A stretch of DNA of 64,000 bases, from contig NZ_CP046172.1 in the NCBI RefSeq assembly GCF_011801145.1, positions 2,480,001-2,544,000 of the forward strand, in the 5' to 3' direction. The notes beneath the pieces were generated by a model. The model saw only the letters and a program-made list of their open reading frames with translations, ran no database searches and was not told the DNA's origin. Origin of the DNA: Nocardia arthritidis. Its GTDB lineage: Bacteria; Actinomycetota; Actinomycetes; Mycobacteriales; Mycobacteriaceae. The translations under genes were made by a program, and so were the position numbers. Shown here in pieces: positions 42,977 through 51,331 of the stretch (position 1 is the stretch's first letter; each line of letters begins with the position of its first letter).

Positions 42977-44697
42977 TTCGCAAGCTTTTTCGCATCATCG
43001 GCCCCGAGGATCGGCCGCGGTTCGTGCGCTGGATCGGGCTGATCGTCGCCTTCTCGGTGCTGCAGGGCATCTGCATCCTGATGGTCGTGCCCGTGCTGCG
43101 CCCGCTGCTGAACGGCGACCGGGACGGCGCGCTGCCCTGGCTCAGCGCGCTCGCGGCGGCCACCGCGATCACCGGCGTGGTGTTCTTCGTGCAGGCCGTG
43201 CACGGCCAGCGCATCGCCGACGCGCTGCTGCTCGGCATGCACCACCGGGTCGGCGATCATCTCACGCGGCTGCCGCTGGGCTGGTTCGGCAGCGAACGCA
43301 CCGGCCGGCTGACCCATTCCATGTCGCAGGGGACGGCGAACATCATCGGCGTGCCCGCACATCTGATGCAGCCGGTGATCAGCGGTGCGCTGACACCCGC
43401 CGTCGTGGCCGCGGGCATGTTCTTCTTCGATCCGCGCCTGGCCGTCGCGCTGGTGGTCGCGGGATTGGTGCTGCTGGCGACGCACAACTGGGCCCAGACC
43501 GCGATCGCGCGCAGCTTCGGCGCGATCGATCGGGCCGCCGTCGAGGCGGCGGGCCGGGTGGTGGAATTCGCCCAGTGCCAGCCGGTGCTGCGGGCTTTCG
43601 GCCGCACCGGCACCGGAAACCGGCTGCTCGACGGCGCGCTGGTCGGGCAGCGCCGCGCATACGACGAGATGAACCGCAACGCCGTCGCCGCGCTGCTGGC
43701 GTTCTCCGTCGCCGTGCAGGCCGCGTTCATCGCGCTGATCGCGGTCGCGGTGGCGCTGGCGCTCGGCGGTTCGCTCGACGCCGCCGCACTGATCGCGCTG
43801 CTGGTGCTGGTCACCCGGTTCGTCGGTCCGCTGATCGAGATCGTCGATCACGCCGCCGCGCTGCGGATGGCCTCCGAGGATATCGATCGGATCGATGAGG
43901 TGCTCGCCGTCCGACCGCTGCCGGAAGGCGACGCGACCGGGCCCGCGACGCCGGGCGAGGTGAGCTTCCACGGCGTGTGCTTCGGCTACGGCGACCGGAA
44001 GGTGCTGCGGGACATAGATTTCCAGGCGCGGCCGGGCACGTTGACCGCGATCGTCGGACCGTCGGGTGCGGGTAAGACGACGCTGCTGCGGTTGGTCGCG
44101 CGCTTCTGGGATGTCGACGCGGGCATGGTCCGGGTCGGCGGCACCGATGTGCGCGACCTGTCCACCGACGCGTTGATGAGTCAGCTGGCCATGGTGTTCC
44201 AGGACGTCTACCTGTTCGACGACACCATCGAGGCCAATATCCGGCTCGGCCGCCCCGACGCGACCGGCGGCGAGGTCCGCGAGGTGGCTCGGCTGGCGCG
44301 GGTGGACGAGATCGTCGACCGCATGCCCGACGGCTGGAACACCCGCGTCGGCGAGGGCGGAGTGAGCCTGTCTGGCGGTGAGCGCCAACGGGTTTCGATA
44401 GCCAGGGCGCTGATCAAGCAGGCGCCGATCGTCCTGCTCGACGAGGCGACGGCGGCGCTGGACCCGGATAACGAGGCCGCGGTCGCCGCGGCGATGCGCG
44501 CGCTCGCCGCGCGGCGCACCCTGCTCGTCGTCGCGCACCGGTTGCACACCGTCGCGACGGCCGATCAGATCCTGGTGCTCGACGGCGGTGGAATCGCCCA
44601 GCGCGGAACGCATTACGAGCTGATCGACCAGCCGGGTCGGTATCGTGACTTCTGGCGGGAACGGGAAAAGGCGCAAGGGTGGCGGTTGACGGTATGA
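42973..44697 (+). CDS. ABC exporter subunit, fused permease-ATPase (second of a heterodimer)
   Basis: A 574-residue partner of the preceding gene. N-terminal six-TM domain, then Walker A IVGPSGAGKTTLLRLVARFW, Q-loop MVFQDVYLFDDTI, signature LSGGERQRVSIARALI, Walker B IVLLDEATAALD and H-loop VVAHRLHT. ATG 42973 has GGAGGAAT immediately upstream inside the first gene. Both subunits have complete catalytic motifs. Substrate could be a siderophore, lipid or drug; the TetR control suggests an inducible efflux role. Confidence 0.93.
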   Translation: MIRKLFRIIGPEDRPRFVRWIGLIVAFSVLQGICILMVVPVLRPLLNGDRDGALPWLSALAAATAITGVVFFVQAVHGQRIADALLLGMHHRVGDHLTRLPLGWFGSERTGRLTHSMSQGTANIIGVPAHLMQPVISGALTPAVVAAGMFFFDPRLAVALVVAGLVLLATHNWAQTAIARSFGAIDRAAVEAAGRVVEFAQCQPVLRAFGRTGTGNRLLDGALVGQRRAYDEMNRNAVAALLAFSVAVQAAFIALIAVAVALALGGSLDAAALIALLVLVTRFVGPLIEIVDHAAALRMASEDIDRIDEVLAVRPLPEGDATGPATPGEVSFHGVCFGYGDRKVLRDIDFQARPGTLTAIVGPSGAGKTTLLRLVARFWDVDAGMVRVGGTDVRDLSTDALMSQLAMVFQDVYLFDDTIEANIRLGRPDATGGEVREVARLARVDEIVDRMPDGWNTRVGEGGVSLSGGERQRVSIARALIKQAPIVLLDEATAALDPDNEAAVAAAMRALAARRTLLVVAHRLHTVATADQILVLDGGGIAQRGTHYELIDQPGRYRDFWREREKAQGWRLTV

Positions 44698-44780
44698 AAC
44701 CGGAAAGCTCGTCCGATGTGGTGGCCGAGCCAGTGGTCGTACGGCAGGATTTTCTCGCGGCGATCAGACCCGTCGAGTGA
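44694..44780 (+). CDS. 28-residue ORF coupled to the ABC genes, possibly a truncated third gene
   Basis: ATG 44694 overlaps the exporter stop as ATGA, just like the junction between the two ABC genes, and encodes MKPESSSDVVAEPVVVRQDF then LAAIRPVE before TGA. Such coupling is typical of a genuine next operon member, so this may be the stump of a lost gene or a true small protein. No family recognised. Confidence 0.4.
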   Translation: MKPESSSDVVAEPVVVRQDFLAAIRPVE

Positions 44781-44826
44781 TGCCGCGCAGAACTATAATC
44801 CGGCGGAGATCTGAAAAGGGTGATGT

Positions 44827-45825
44827 GTGCGAACCATCGATACCCCGGTTACCGATCCGGTGACATTCGGCGTGCTCGGATGCGCGGATATCGCATGGCG
44901 GCGGACCATTCCGGCGTTGCTGGCCGAGCCGCGCATCCGCCTCGTCGCGGTGGCCAGCCGCACGGCGGAACGAGCGGGCCGATTCGCCGATCGATTCGGC
45001 TGCGCCGCCGTGACCGGCTACCAAGAATTGCTGGAGCGGCCGGATATCGAGGCGATCTACCTGCCGCTGCCGGAAATGCTGCACGCGCGCTGGATCGAAT
45101 TCGCGCTCGCGGCAGGCAAACACGTCTTCGCCGAGAAGCCCATGACCACCGACGCCCGAAGCACCGCGGACCTACTGCGACTGGCGGACAAGGCGGATCT
45201 GGTGCTGCTGGAGAATTACCCCTTCCTGCACCATCCGCAGCACGCGGAGGTGCGTCGGCTTCTCGATGACGGTGTGCTCGGTGAATTGCGTGGTATGTCG
45301 GCCACCTTCACCATTCCACCGAAGCCGGATACCGATATCCGGTACCGTCCGGATCTCTCCGGCGGCGCATTCCGCGATATCGGTGTCTATCCGATCGGGG
45401 CGGCACTGCATTTCCTCGGCCCCGACCTGGAAACCGCCGGAGCGGTATTACGGCAGCGAAACCGTGATATCACCCTCGGCGGCAGCGTGCTGCTGCACAC
45501 CCCGGCGGGTGTCACCGCTCAGGCCACCTTCGGCATGGAGCATACCTACCGTGCCGAGTACGAATTGTTCGGAAGCGTCGGGTCGTTGCGGCTCGACCGT
45601 GCCTACACGCCACCGGAAACCTGGCAACCGGTGATCCGGGTGCGCCGCCAGGATCACGATGAGGAGTTCACCCTGCCCGCCGCTCACCAATTCGCCTATT
45701 CCGTAAGGTATTTCGCGCGTGCAGTGCGGGGTGAGGTCGACACCGAACCGTATCGCGCGTTCACGATGCGGTTGGCGCGTCTGCTCGACGACATTTACGA
45801 GCGGGCGCATCGCATCCCATGCTGA
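44827..45825 (+). CDS. Gfo/Idh/MocA-family oxidoreductase, NDP-hexose 3-ketoreductase-like
   Basis: A 332-residue NAD(P)-dependent sugar oxidoreductase. The Rossmann motif TFGVLGCADIAWRRTIPALL resembles the start of antibiotic deoxysugar C3-ketoreductases of the KijD10 type. The conserved EKP (FAEKPMTTDARSTADL) supplies the substrate Lys, and GGAFRDIGVYPIGAALHFLG follows the family's GG-L-D-G-Y pattern. It would reduce a 3-keto sugar or similar; the specific assignment rests on the N-terminal motif only. GTG 44827 is used. It follows the ABC genes after 130 bp containing an AACTATAAT -10-like box, so it has its own promoter. Confidence 0.88.
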   Translation: MRTIDTPVTDPVTFGVLGCADIAWRRTIPALLAEPRIRLVAVASRTAERAGRFADRFGCAAVTGYQELLERPDIEAIYLPLPEMLHARWIEFALAAGKHVFAEKPMTTDARSTADLLRLADKADLVLLENYPFLHHPQHAEVRRLLDDGVLGELRGMSATFTIPPKPDTDIRYRPDLSGGAFRDIGVYPIGAALHFLGPDLETAGAVLRQRNRDITLGGSVLLHTPAGVTAQATFGMEHTYRAEYELFGSVGSLRLDRAYTPPETWQPVIRVRRQDHDEEFTLPAAHQFAYSVRYFARAVRGEVDTEPYRAFTMRLARLLDDIYERAHRIPC

Positions 45826-45866
45826 TCGGCAGCTGGACCTTGCTGATCGGCCACGGCGGCCAGCTG

Positions 45867-47270
45867 CTACTTGTCGGCTCCGATGGCTTGGCCGAACAGG
45901 GCCCGTACCGCGGTCGGTATGAGATCCAGTGCGGTGGGGAGGAAGTCGGCGTCGGTCAGTACGGAGGTCGGGCTGCTGATCGCGCAACCGGGTTGTGCCG
46001 GTTGGCCGTTCAGTCGGTCGCGTAGCCAGTTGAACGCGCCGGGGATTTGAGCTCCCGCGCCGGAGATGTGTTCGGCGAGAAGTTCGCGGACATAGGTGAC
46101 GCTGGGTGCGCCGTCGTGACAGTACTTGTCGACGAGCCGGTCGACGCCCGCGTTGGGCAGGATTTCGTCGTATTGGGCGTGATAGAGGTAGACCGGCACC
46201 GAGGGGGTGTGCTGGCCGAGGGAGTTCTCGGCGATTATTCGTTGCACGATGGGGTTGTCCAACGGGTTACCGCCGTGGAATGCGGCCAGGTAGTTGTAGA
46301 ACGGGAAGAACGCCGAGCCTATGGGGTGGCACAGCAGCAGTTTCGAGCCGAGCAACAGTTGAGTCGGCAGGTCGAGGTTGTCCCGCAGTAGCTGCATGAA
46401 TTCGGGGTATTCGTTGGCGAGGCCGGCGAAGACGCCCATGATCAGCCCGGTGTAGGTGCCGTTGTTGTTGTGCTGCAACGCGGTTGTGTAGTCGGCGGCC
46501 GCGATGCCGCCCGCAGCGATCCCGACGATATTCAGTTCCGGTGCGTAGGTGTCCTTGATCTCGGCGGCGAACGAGGTCGGTACGGTGCCGCCGGAGTACC
46601 CCCACAGCGCCGCGGGGGTCTGCGGCCCGGAAAGCTGTGCGGGCTCGAAACTTTCGACCGCACGGATGCCGTCGAGGGTGGTCTGCGCGTTGAGCACCGA
46701 GGTGCCGTAGGAGGAGTTGGGGCCCTCATAATCGGGCAGCGCGACGGTCCAGCCCTGTCCGAGCCCGGTGGCGATCGGGAAGAAAAGTTCGAACGCGTTG
46801 ACGTAATCGAAAGGGATGGAACCGGCTTGGACCACATAGGACGGCGCGCAGTACTGGGCGGCGCTGTCCTCGGCGATCTGGTACGACAGCAGCTTGCGCC
46901 CACCCTCCGGTCGTCGCCCGCGCGGTTTCAGCACCGTGGTGACCGTCGAGATCGCTTGGCCGAAGGTGTTGGTGGTGCGGTAGAGCAGCTGCCAGGCGTC
47001 GGCGTTCAGTTGTGCGAAACCGAACATCGCGGGGTGAATTTCTCTGGCGCGCAACACTTGTCCAGGTGCGGCGGCGGCAACGACGTCGGCGGGCGGCCGG
47101 TAGAACTCGTCGAATTCCGGGGGCAGGGTGAGCGCAGGCGGTTGCTCTATGCCGGGCGGAGCCTGTGGATCCGCAGTGGCCGTGAGATGTGCGGTCAAGG
47201 GCATCAGGATGCCGAGTGTGGTTGCGGCGGCGAGGAATCGGCGCCAACGATGCCGGCGGCGTTGTCTCAT
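45867..47270 (-). CDS. Secretory lipase, LIP family
   Basis: A 467-residue exported lipase. Arg-rich N-terminus MRQRRRHRWRRFLAAATTLG with a signal peptide to about residue 34 (ending TATADP). The LIP family pattern follows: FYRPPADVVAAAAPGQVLRA, LLYRTTNTFGQ, ALPDYEGPNSSY, the nucleophile elbow LWGYSGGTVPTSFA, and the late Asp/His region with HAQYDEILPNAGVDRL and ELLAEHISGA. It should act on lipids outside the cell. AAGGAG lies 6-7 nt before the ATG. Four or more Cys may form disulfides. Confidence 0.92.
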   Translation of the reverse strand: MRQRRRHRWRRFLAAATTLGILMPLTAHLTATADPQAPPGIEQPPALTLPPEFDEFYRPPADVVAAAAPGQVLRAREIHPAMFGFAQLNADAWQLLYRTTNTFGQAISTVTTVLKPRGRRPEGGRKLLSYQIAEDSAAQYCAPSYVVQAGSIPFDYVNAFELFFPIATGLGQGWTVALPDYEGPNSSYGTSVLNAQTTLDGIRAVESFEPAQLSGPQTPAALWGYSGGTVPTSFAAEIKDTYAPELNIVGIAAGGIAAADYTTALQHNNNGTYTGLIMGVFAGLANEYPEFMQLLRDNLDLPTQLLLGSKLLLCHPIGSAFFPFYNYLAAFHGGNPLDNPIVQRIIAENSLGQHTPSVPVYLYHAQYDEILPNAGVDRLVDKYCHDGAPSVTYVRELLAEHISGAGAQIPGAFNWLRDRLNGQPAQPGCAISSPTSVLTDADFLPTALDLIPTAVRALFGQAIGADK

Positions 47271-47561
47271 CGAAAGCTCCTTGTGCGCGGTGGAAGTCGA
47301 TTCACCGTCTCAGGAATGAGTGGTCTCGGTCACGGTGCACGCGCCTAGAGATCGATCGACATCCTTGTGCGCACGACGGGATCGGCTGATTGCAAGCCAG
47401 CTACTAATGGCGAATTTCCGTACTAGCGAGAATGTTTGGTTGATTCGAGAAATACCGGGTTGTTTGCTGTGCACGCAGCTGAATCGACAAGTGGTTCGGT
47501 CGAGTTACATTCACACATGAAGGTTTTGACGCCGACGCGCGGACGGCGAGCAAGGAGAGCG

Positions 47562-48491
47562 ATGCGGCACACCGTCAAACCGTTCATCGGATTCGCACTG
47601 TTCGCGCTCGTTTCGATCCTGGTGACAGCGTTGGTGTGGAATACGTTGGCACGCAACGTAACCGGTGACACCACCAGATATACGGCGACTTTCACCGACG
47701 TACTCGGTCTGCACGAGGGTGACGATGTGCGGGTGGCTGGCGTGCGGGTCGGCAAGGTCGAGGCAATCGGACTGGCCAGGGATGCCCAACGCCGGAAGAC
47801 GGTGGCCAGGGTGACCTTCGTGATCCAGCGCGACCAGATGATCTATGACGACACCAAAGCCCTTGTGCGATACCAGAACCTGCTCGGCCAACGCATTCTC
47901 GCACTCGCCCCCGGCCACACTCCCGGTGCGCTGAGGTTGCGCGAAACCTTCGTCCAGGCTTTACAAGGCGACGGAGTCTCGGTGAGCGCGTTCATCACTC
48001 AGGCCGTGACACTGGCCGACGACTTCCATCGACGGGACGAAGTCCTGTCCGGCGTGATCGCCGACCTCAGCGGCGTGATGCACGGATTGGCCGGCCGCAG
48101 CGACGAATTGGAGACCCTGGTGACCCAGACTCGCGCACTCGTCAGCGGCCTCTACGAACAGGGGCAGACCCTGCAACGGTCCACCACGCGGATAGCCGAT
48201 GCCACGTCCTCGATGATCGGCATGATGGACCGGATCGAGCCGAAACTACGGGAAACCCAGAACTCGACCAGTGCCGCATTGGCACTGCTGCTGGCCAACG
48301 GAGCCGAGCTCGATCGGGCCGCCATCGACCTGCCCGATGTGCTCGCCCATGCCGGGAACAACGCGTCCAACGGCGGGTTCGCCACCGGCTACCTCTGCGG
48401 TCTGGATATCTCTCTGTGCGGCGTGCTGTTCCCGCGCGGGATGTTCTCGCAGATCGGTGGCGACTCACACTCCGCGGTCTGCCGCCCGTAG
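47562..48491 (+). CDS. Orphan MCE-family (MlaD-domain) protein
   Basis: A 309-residue membrane-anchored protein: one N-terminal TM helix (FIGFALFALVSILVTALVWN), the MCE/MlaD beta-barrel domain (TATFTDVLGLHEGDDVRVAG, VRVGKVEAIGLARD, KALVRYQNLLGQRILAL), then a long coiled helix and a C-terminal Cys-containing GYLCGLDISLCGVLFPRGMF typical of actinobacterial MceB/E-like subunits. MCE proteins form lipid-transfer tubes across the envelope. I chose ATG 47562 with AAGGAG just upstream; an in-frame ATG at 47517 would add 15 basic residues. Normally six mce genes follow two yrbE permeases; here it is alone. Confidence 0.88.
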   Translation: MRHTVKPFIGFALFALVSILVTALVWNTLARNVTGDTTRYTATFTDVLGLHEGDDVRVAGVRVGKVEAIGLARDAQRRKTVARVTFVIQRDQMIYDDTKALVRYQNLLGQRILALAPGHTPGALRLRETFVQALQGDGVSVSAFITQAVTLADDFHRRDEVLSGVIADLSGVMHGLAGRSDELETLVTQTRALVSGLYEQGQTLQRSTTRIADATSSMIGMMDRIEPKLRETQNSTSAALALLLANGAELDRAAIDLPDVLAHAGNNASNGGFATGYLCGLDISLCGVLFPRGMFSQIGGDSHSAVCRP

Positions 48492-48547
48492 CGGAAACGA
48501 GCGGCGGCGCGGGTGCCGCCGAAGCGGACCCGCGCCTGCCGTGATGA

Positions 48548-48721
48548 TCAATCCAGCGGCCGGATCTGGTTGACGCCGATGGTGTAGCCGTTGGGGTCCT
48601 TGAAATACATCAGGCGGCCGAATTCGAATTTCTCGTCCTTGACCACCTCGACGCAGTCGATGATCGAGTCGATGAATTCATCGGCATTGTCGAGGTTGAG
48701 GTAGAGCCAGCCGGAAAAGGT
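48548..48721 (-). pseudogene. C-terminal remnant of a VOC-domain protein
   Basis: About 57 codons encode the second half of a glyoxalase/VOC domain (FSGWLYLNLDNADEFIDSII, then EFGRLMYFKDPNGYTIGVNQ) with no plausible start codon; upstream the frame runs into the neighbouring VOC gene in another register. It is a truncated duplicate in the VOC operon. Confidence 0.6.
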
Positions 48722-48735
48722 GTGAAATCGGTGCG

Positions 48736-49131
48736 CTATTGCGGCGCGGCGATATTGAGGCAGATCGGGGTGCCCTCCGGATCCAGCACGATGGTCCATG
48801 GTTGGTGGCCCGCCCAATCGGGATCGGCGCCGGGCTGGAAGTCGGGCAGGGTGGCGCCGAGTTCGACGGCGCGGGCGGTGGCCGCGGCCAGATCGTCGAC
48901 CGCGAGGTCGAAGTGGACGCGTTTGGGGTGGCCGGGGTCGTCGGGCCAGCGTGGGGGAGTGTGCCCGGCGACCGCGCCGAAGCACAGGGTGGTGTGCCCG
49001 TCGCCGACCATCGCGTAATCGGCGTCGCTGTGGTAGATCTGCCAGCCGAGCAGTCGGCTGTAGAACTGGGCCAGCGTCGGCGGATCCGCCGCATCGATGG
49101 TGGTGCAGGTGAAGGAAAGTGTTGCGGTCAC
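48736..49131 (-). CDS. VOC-family (glyoxalase/bleomycin-resistance fold) protein
   Basis: A 131-residue single-module VOC protein: TLAQFYSRLLGWQIYHSDAD in the first half, KRVHFDLAVDDLAAATARAV starting the second, and WTIVLDPEGTPICLNI at the end with the usual Glu ligand position. Members bind a metal or small hydrophobic ligands; the substrate is unknown. GTG 49131 has AGGAG 6 nt upstream; an in-frame GTG at 49155 lies before that signal. Third in a minus-strand VOC operon. Confidence 0.88.
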   Translation of the reverse strand: MTATLSFTCTTIDAADPPTLAQFYSRLLGWQIYHSDADYAMVGDGHTTLCFGAVAGHTPPRWPDDPGHPKRVHFDLAVDDLAAATARAVELGATLPDFQPGADPDWAGHQPWTIVLDPEGTPICLNIAAPQ

Positions 49132-49163
49132 GGGTATCTCCTGTTCGTTGTTCACCGCGACGG

Positions 49164-49211
49164 TCAGGCCGGTTCGATCGCGATGCCGAGTTCGATGAAG
49201 GCATTGCTCAT
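49164..49211 (-). CDS. 15-residue ORF between VOC genes (speculative)
   Basis: ATG 49211 with AAGGAG 7 nt upstream encodes MSNAFIELGIAIEPA and stops. The good ribosome binding site argues for translation, but it may be the stump of a deleted gene or a coupling ORF for the VOC gene that follows 33 nt later. Confidence 0.3.
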   Translation of the reverse strand: MSNAFIELGIAIEPA

Positions 49212-49230
49212 GGTCGAAACTCCTTGCTGG

Positions 49231-50130
49231 TTACGGGCGTTCGAGTAGCCCGAGGCTGTTACCGCTGGGGTCGGTGAAGAAGGCGTACGCGCCGCCGGAG
49301 GCAAGAGATGTCTTGGGCTGGAAGGTTTTTCCGCCGGAGGCCGCGATATCGTGCAGCGTGGCTTCGATATCCGGGGTTTGCAGCAGCACCACCGGTTGGC
49401 CGACCTGGTAGAGCGGGCGGGCGGGTCCGGCGGCCGGATCGTCGGCCAGGGCGATGCCGATATCGGGTCCGGTCCCACTGGTGAGGATCGGGTAGCCGGG
49501 TGACTGTTCTTTCAACCGCAGCCCGAACAGTTGCTCGTAGAAGCGGCGGGTGCCGGGCACATCGGGTGTCGAAATGGCAACCAGCGTAGCGGGATTCGGC
49601 TTGCCGACAGCGATCGCCGGATTCGTGGCACCGGGCGCGGACCGGGTCAGTGCGATCGTATTGCCGACCGGATCGGTGAACATCGCGTAGGAGCCGCCGA
49701 CCGAGACCGCCGTCTCGGGCTGAACCACCTTGCCGCCCAACGATTCAGCGCGCGTCAGCGTCGCCTTGATATCCGGGACGCCGAAGAACACGATGCTTTT
49801 ACCGATCCGATACAGCGGCTCCAGCTTGCCCGCCTCTGGATTGCCGAGCATCGCGATGCCGATGTCGGGTCCGTTCCCGGCGGACAGGATCGGGTAGTTC
49901 GGGTAATCGGCCTTCAGCGTCCAGCCGAAGGAATGCTCGTAGAACGCTCGGTCGCGGGGGACGTCGGCCGAGGTGATGTCGATCAGCGTCACCGCGGGTC
50001 CGGTCGCGGCATCCGGCCCGGCCGACCGATGGCCGGGTGCAACCAGTGCCGCGATGATCGCCGCCGCCGCGAGCACGGCCGTGACGGCAATCCAACGCCA
50101 GCGTCTGGTTGCAAAACGTTCGCCAGTCAT
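49231..50130 (-). CDS. Two-domain VOC protein with N-terminal membrane/signal segment
   Basis: A 299-residue protein. Residues ~12-32 (WRWIAVTAVLAAAAIIAALV) form a signal anchor or signal peptide. Then come two homologous VOC modules, about 45-165 and 180-299, each with the same parts: (R/G)(A/R)FYE, YPIL-(S/T)-G-GPDIGIA, LY-(I/V)G, and SY/AYA-FTDP-GN. Extracytoplasmic location is unusual for VOC proteins. First gene of the minus-strand VOC operon, divergent from the SMR exporter across TGTACA-type dyads. Confidence 0.88.
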   Translation of the reverse strand: MTGERFATRRWRWIAVTAVLAAAAIIAALVAPGHRSAGPDAATGPAVTLIDITSADVPRDRAFYEHSFGWTLKADYPNYPILSAGNGPDIGIAMLGNPEAGKLEPLYRIGKSIVFFGVPDIKATLTRAESLGGKVVQPETAVSVGGSYAMFTDPVGNTIALTRSAPGATNPAIAVGKPNPATLVAISTPDVPGTRRFYEQLFGLRLKEQSPGYPILTSGTGPDIGIALADDPAAGPARPLYQVGQPVVLLQTPDIEATLHDIAASGGKTFQPKTSLASGGAYAFFTDPSGNSLGLLERP

Positions 50131-50164
50131 GCCCTTCTCCTCGCCTACTCGCCTGGATCAGTAA

Positions 50165-50193
50165 TGTACTATTGTACATGTTCATGTGTACAC
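50165..50193. promoter_or_regulatory. Overlapping TGTACA-type dyads between VOC operon and SMR gene
   Basis: TGTAC-tatt-GTACA (50165-50178) is a perfect dyad, overlapped by a second TGTACA and followed by the palindrome GTGTACAC (50186-50193). They occupy the divergent promoter region. A related TGTAC-gaa-TGTAC occurs at 50573-50585 before the TetR gene. Probable operators of that TetR protein controlling both transcription units. Confidence 0.6.
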
Positions 50194-50235
50194 TATCGAG
50201 TGACGACTAGACAAGACCGAACGAAAGGTTGCGCG

Positions 50236-50556
50236 ATGTACTGGGGATTCATGTTCGGTGCGATCGTTTTCGAGGTGTTCGGCACCACCTGTATGAAGCT
50301 GGCGGACGGCTTCACTCGACCCCTGCCATCGCTTGGAATGGCGGTCGGCTATCTGGGTGCCTTCGGTTTGCTGACGCTCGCGTTGAAACAGCTCCCTGTC
50401 GGCGTCGCGTATGCGACGTGGGCCGGTGTCGGCACCGGACTGGTCGCGGTGGTCGGCGTCACGCTGCTCGGCGAGTCGTGGTCGGCGCTGAAGGCGGCCG
50501 GTATCGCGCTGGTGATGATCGGCGTCGTCGTGCTCAACCTCAGCGGCGCGCACTGA
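50236..50556 (+). CDS. Small multidrug resistance (SMR) exporter, Qac/EmrE type
   Basis: A 106-residue four-helix proton antiporter that works as a dimer. The essential membrane Glu is in FEVFGTTCMKLADGFTR (Glu13), and VGVAYATWAGVG matches the Qac/EmrE pattern rather than the guanidinium-exporter (Gdx) pattern. It likely exports quaternary cations or similar hydrophobic cations. ATG 50236 has GAAAGG upstream. It is followed by a TetR gene and divergent from the VOC operon, with shared dyads between. Confidence 0.92.
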   Translation: MYWGFMFGAIVFEVFGTTCMKLADGFTRPLPSLGMAVGYLGAFGLLTLALKQLPVGVAYATWAGVGTGLVAVVGVTLLGESWSALKAAGIALVMIGVVVLNLSGAH

Positions 50557-50619
50557 ACGATGGACCCGTTGATGTACGAATGTACGCAAGAGTCCGCGTT
50601 ACGAGGAAGGTGCGCTCGA

Positions 50620-51207
50620 GTGGTATCCGAAGGCGGTCGCCTGCGCCGCAGGCGCGACCCGTCCCAGCGGCGATCGGAGATCATCGCCGCCGCAGAGCAG
50701 ATCATCGCGACGAAAGGCGTTGGCGCCCTTACTCATCGCGCGGTGGCACAGCAGGCCGGACTCTCCCCGGGCTCGGCGACCTACTACTTCGAAACCATCG
50801 ACGACCTGCTCGAGGCTGCTTTGACCAGCATCGTCGACCAGTTCACCGCATGGTTGGCCGAATGGGCAGACCGATACCGCGACGCCGACCGCGACCAACT
50901 CGTCGCGGGCCTGACCGACAGCGTCATGGAAAGCTTCGGCGAGGGCCGGGAAAATTCGATCGTCGAATACGAACTCACCGTCGCGGCGATGCGCAATCCG
51001 GCGCTGCGTCCCATCGCCGACCGCTGTGCCCAGGTAGGCGAGGCGACTCTCGCCGAGGTCACCGACCCGCACACCGCGAAAGCGCTCACCGCGGCTATGA
51101 CCGGCCTGATTCTTATCGGATTGGCCGCCCCGCAGCCGCCGACCCGCGCCGAAATCGAATCCGTCATGAACGATCTCGTGCCCGACACCCGAAGTGGGAC
51201 ACCGTAG
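50620..51207 (+). CDS. TetR-family regulator next to the SMR exporter
   Basis: A 195-residue regulator (215 if started at ATG 50560). The HTH runs RRSEIIAAAEQIIATKGVGA, then LTHRAVAQQAGLSPGSATYY; the C-terminal domain has ENSIVEYELTVAAMRNPALR, as in QacR/YxaF-like groups. I prefer GTG 50620: the longer start has no ribosome binding site and would place the TGTAC repeat at 50573-50585 inside the gene, whereas that repeat fits an operator. It probably represses the SMR gene, itself and perhaps the VOC operon. Confidence 0.87.
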   Translation: MVSEGGRLRRRRDPSQRRSEIIAAAEQIIATKGVGALTHRAVAQQAGLSPGSATYYFETIDDLLEAALTSIVDQFTAWLAEWADRYRDADRDQLVAGLTDSVMESFGEGRENSIVEYELTVAAMRNPALRPIADRCAQVGEATLAEVTDPHTAKALTAAMTGLILIGLAAPQPPTRAEIESVMNDLVPDTRSGTP

Positions 51208-51331
51208 CTCGGTCGCCTGTCCCGAGCGCCTTCGGACGTGCCCTTTCGACCTCACGGTCGACGACTGTTGGTCGGCGAGCGACAGCGCCTTCGCCGCGGT
51301 GAGCTCGCATCCGACACGAAAGCCTTTGGCC

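Noticed and set aside
41779..44676. Long antisense frames over the ABC exporter genes (for example 42622-44676 minus)
   Set aside because: Arg/His/Gln-rich translation with no motifs; the plus-strand ABC motifs are complete.
41210..44697. Calling the ABC pair irtAB (siderophore importer)
   Set aside because: The N-terminal siderophore-interaction domain of IrtA is absent and no iron-box is seen; only a general heterodimeric exporter call is supported.
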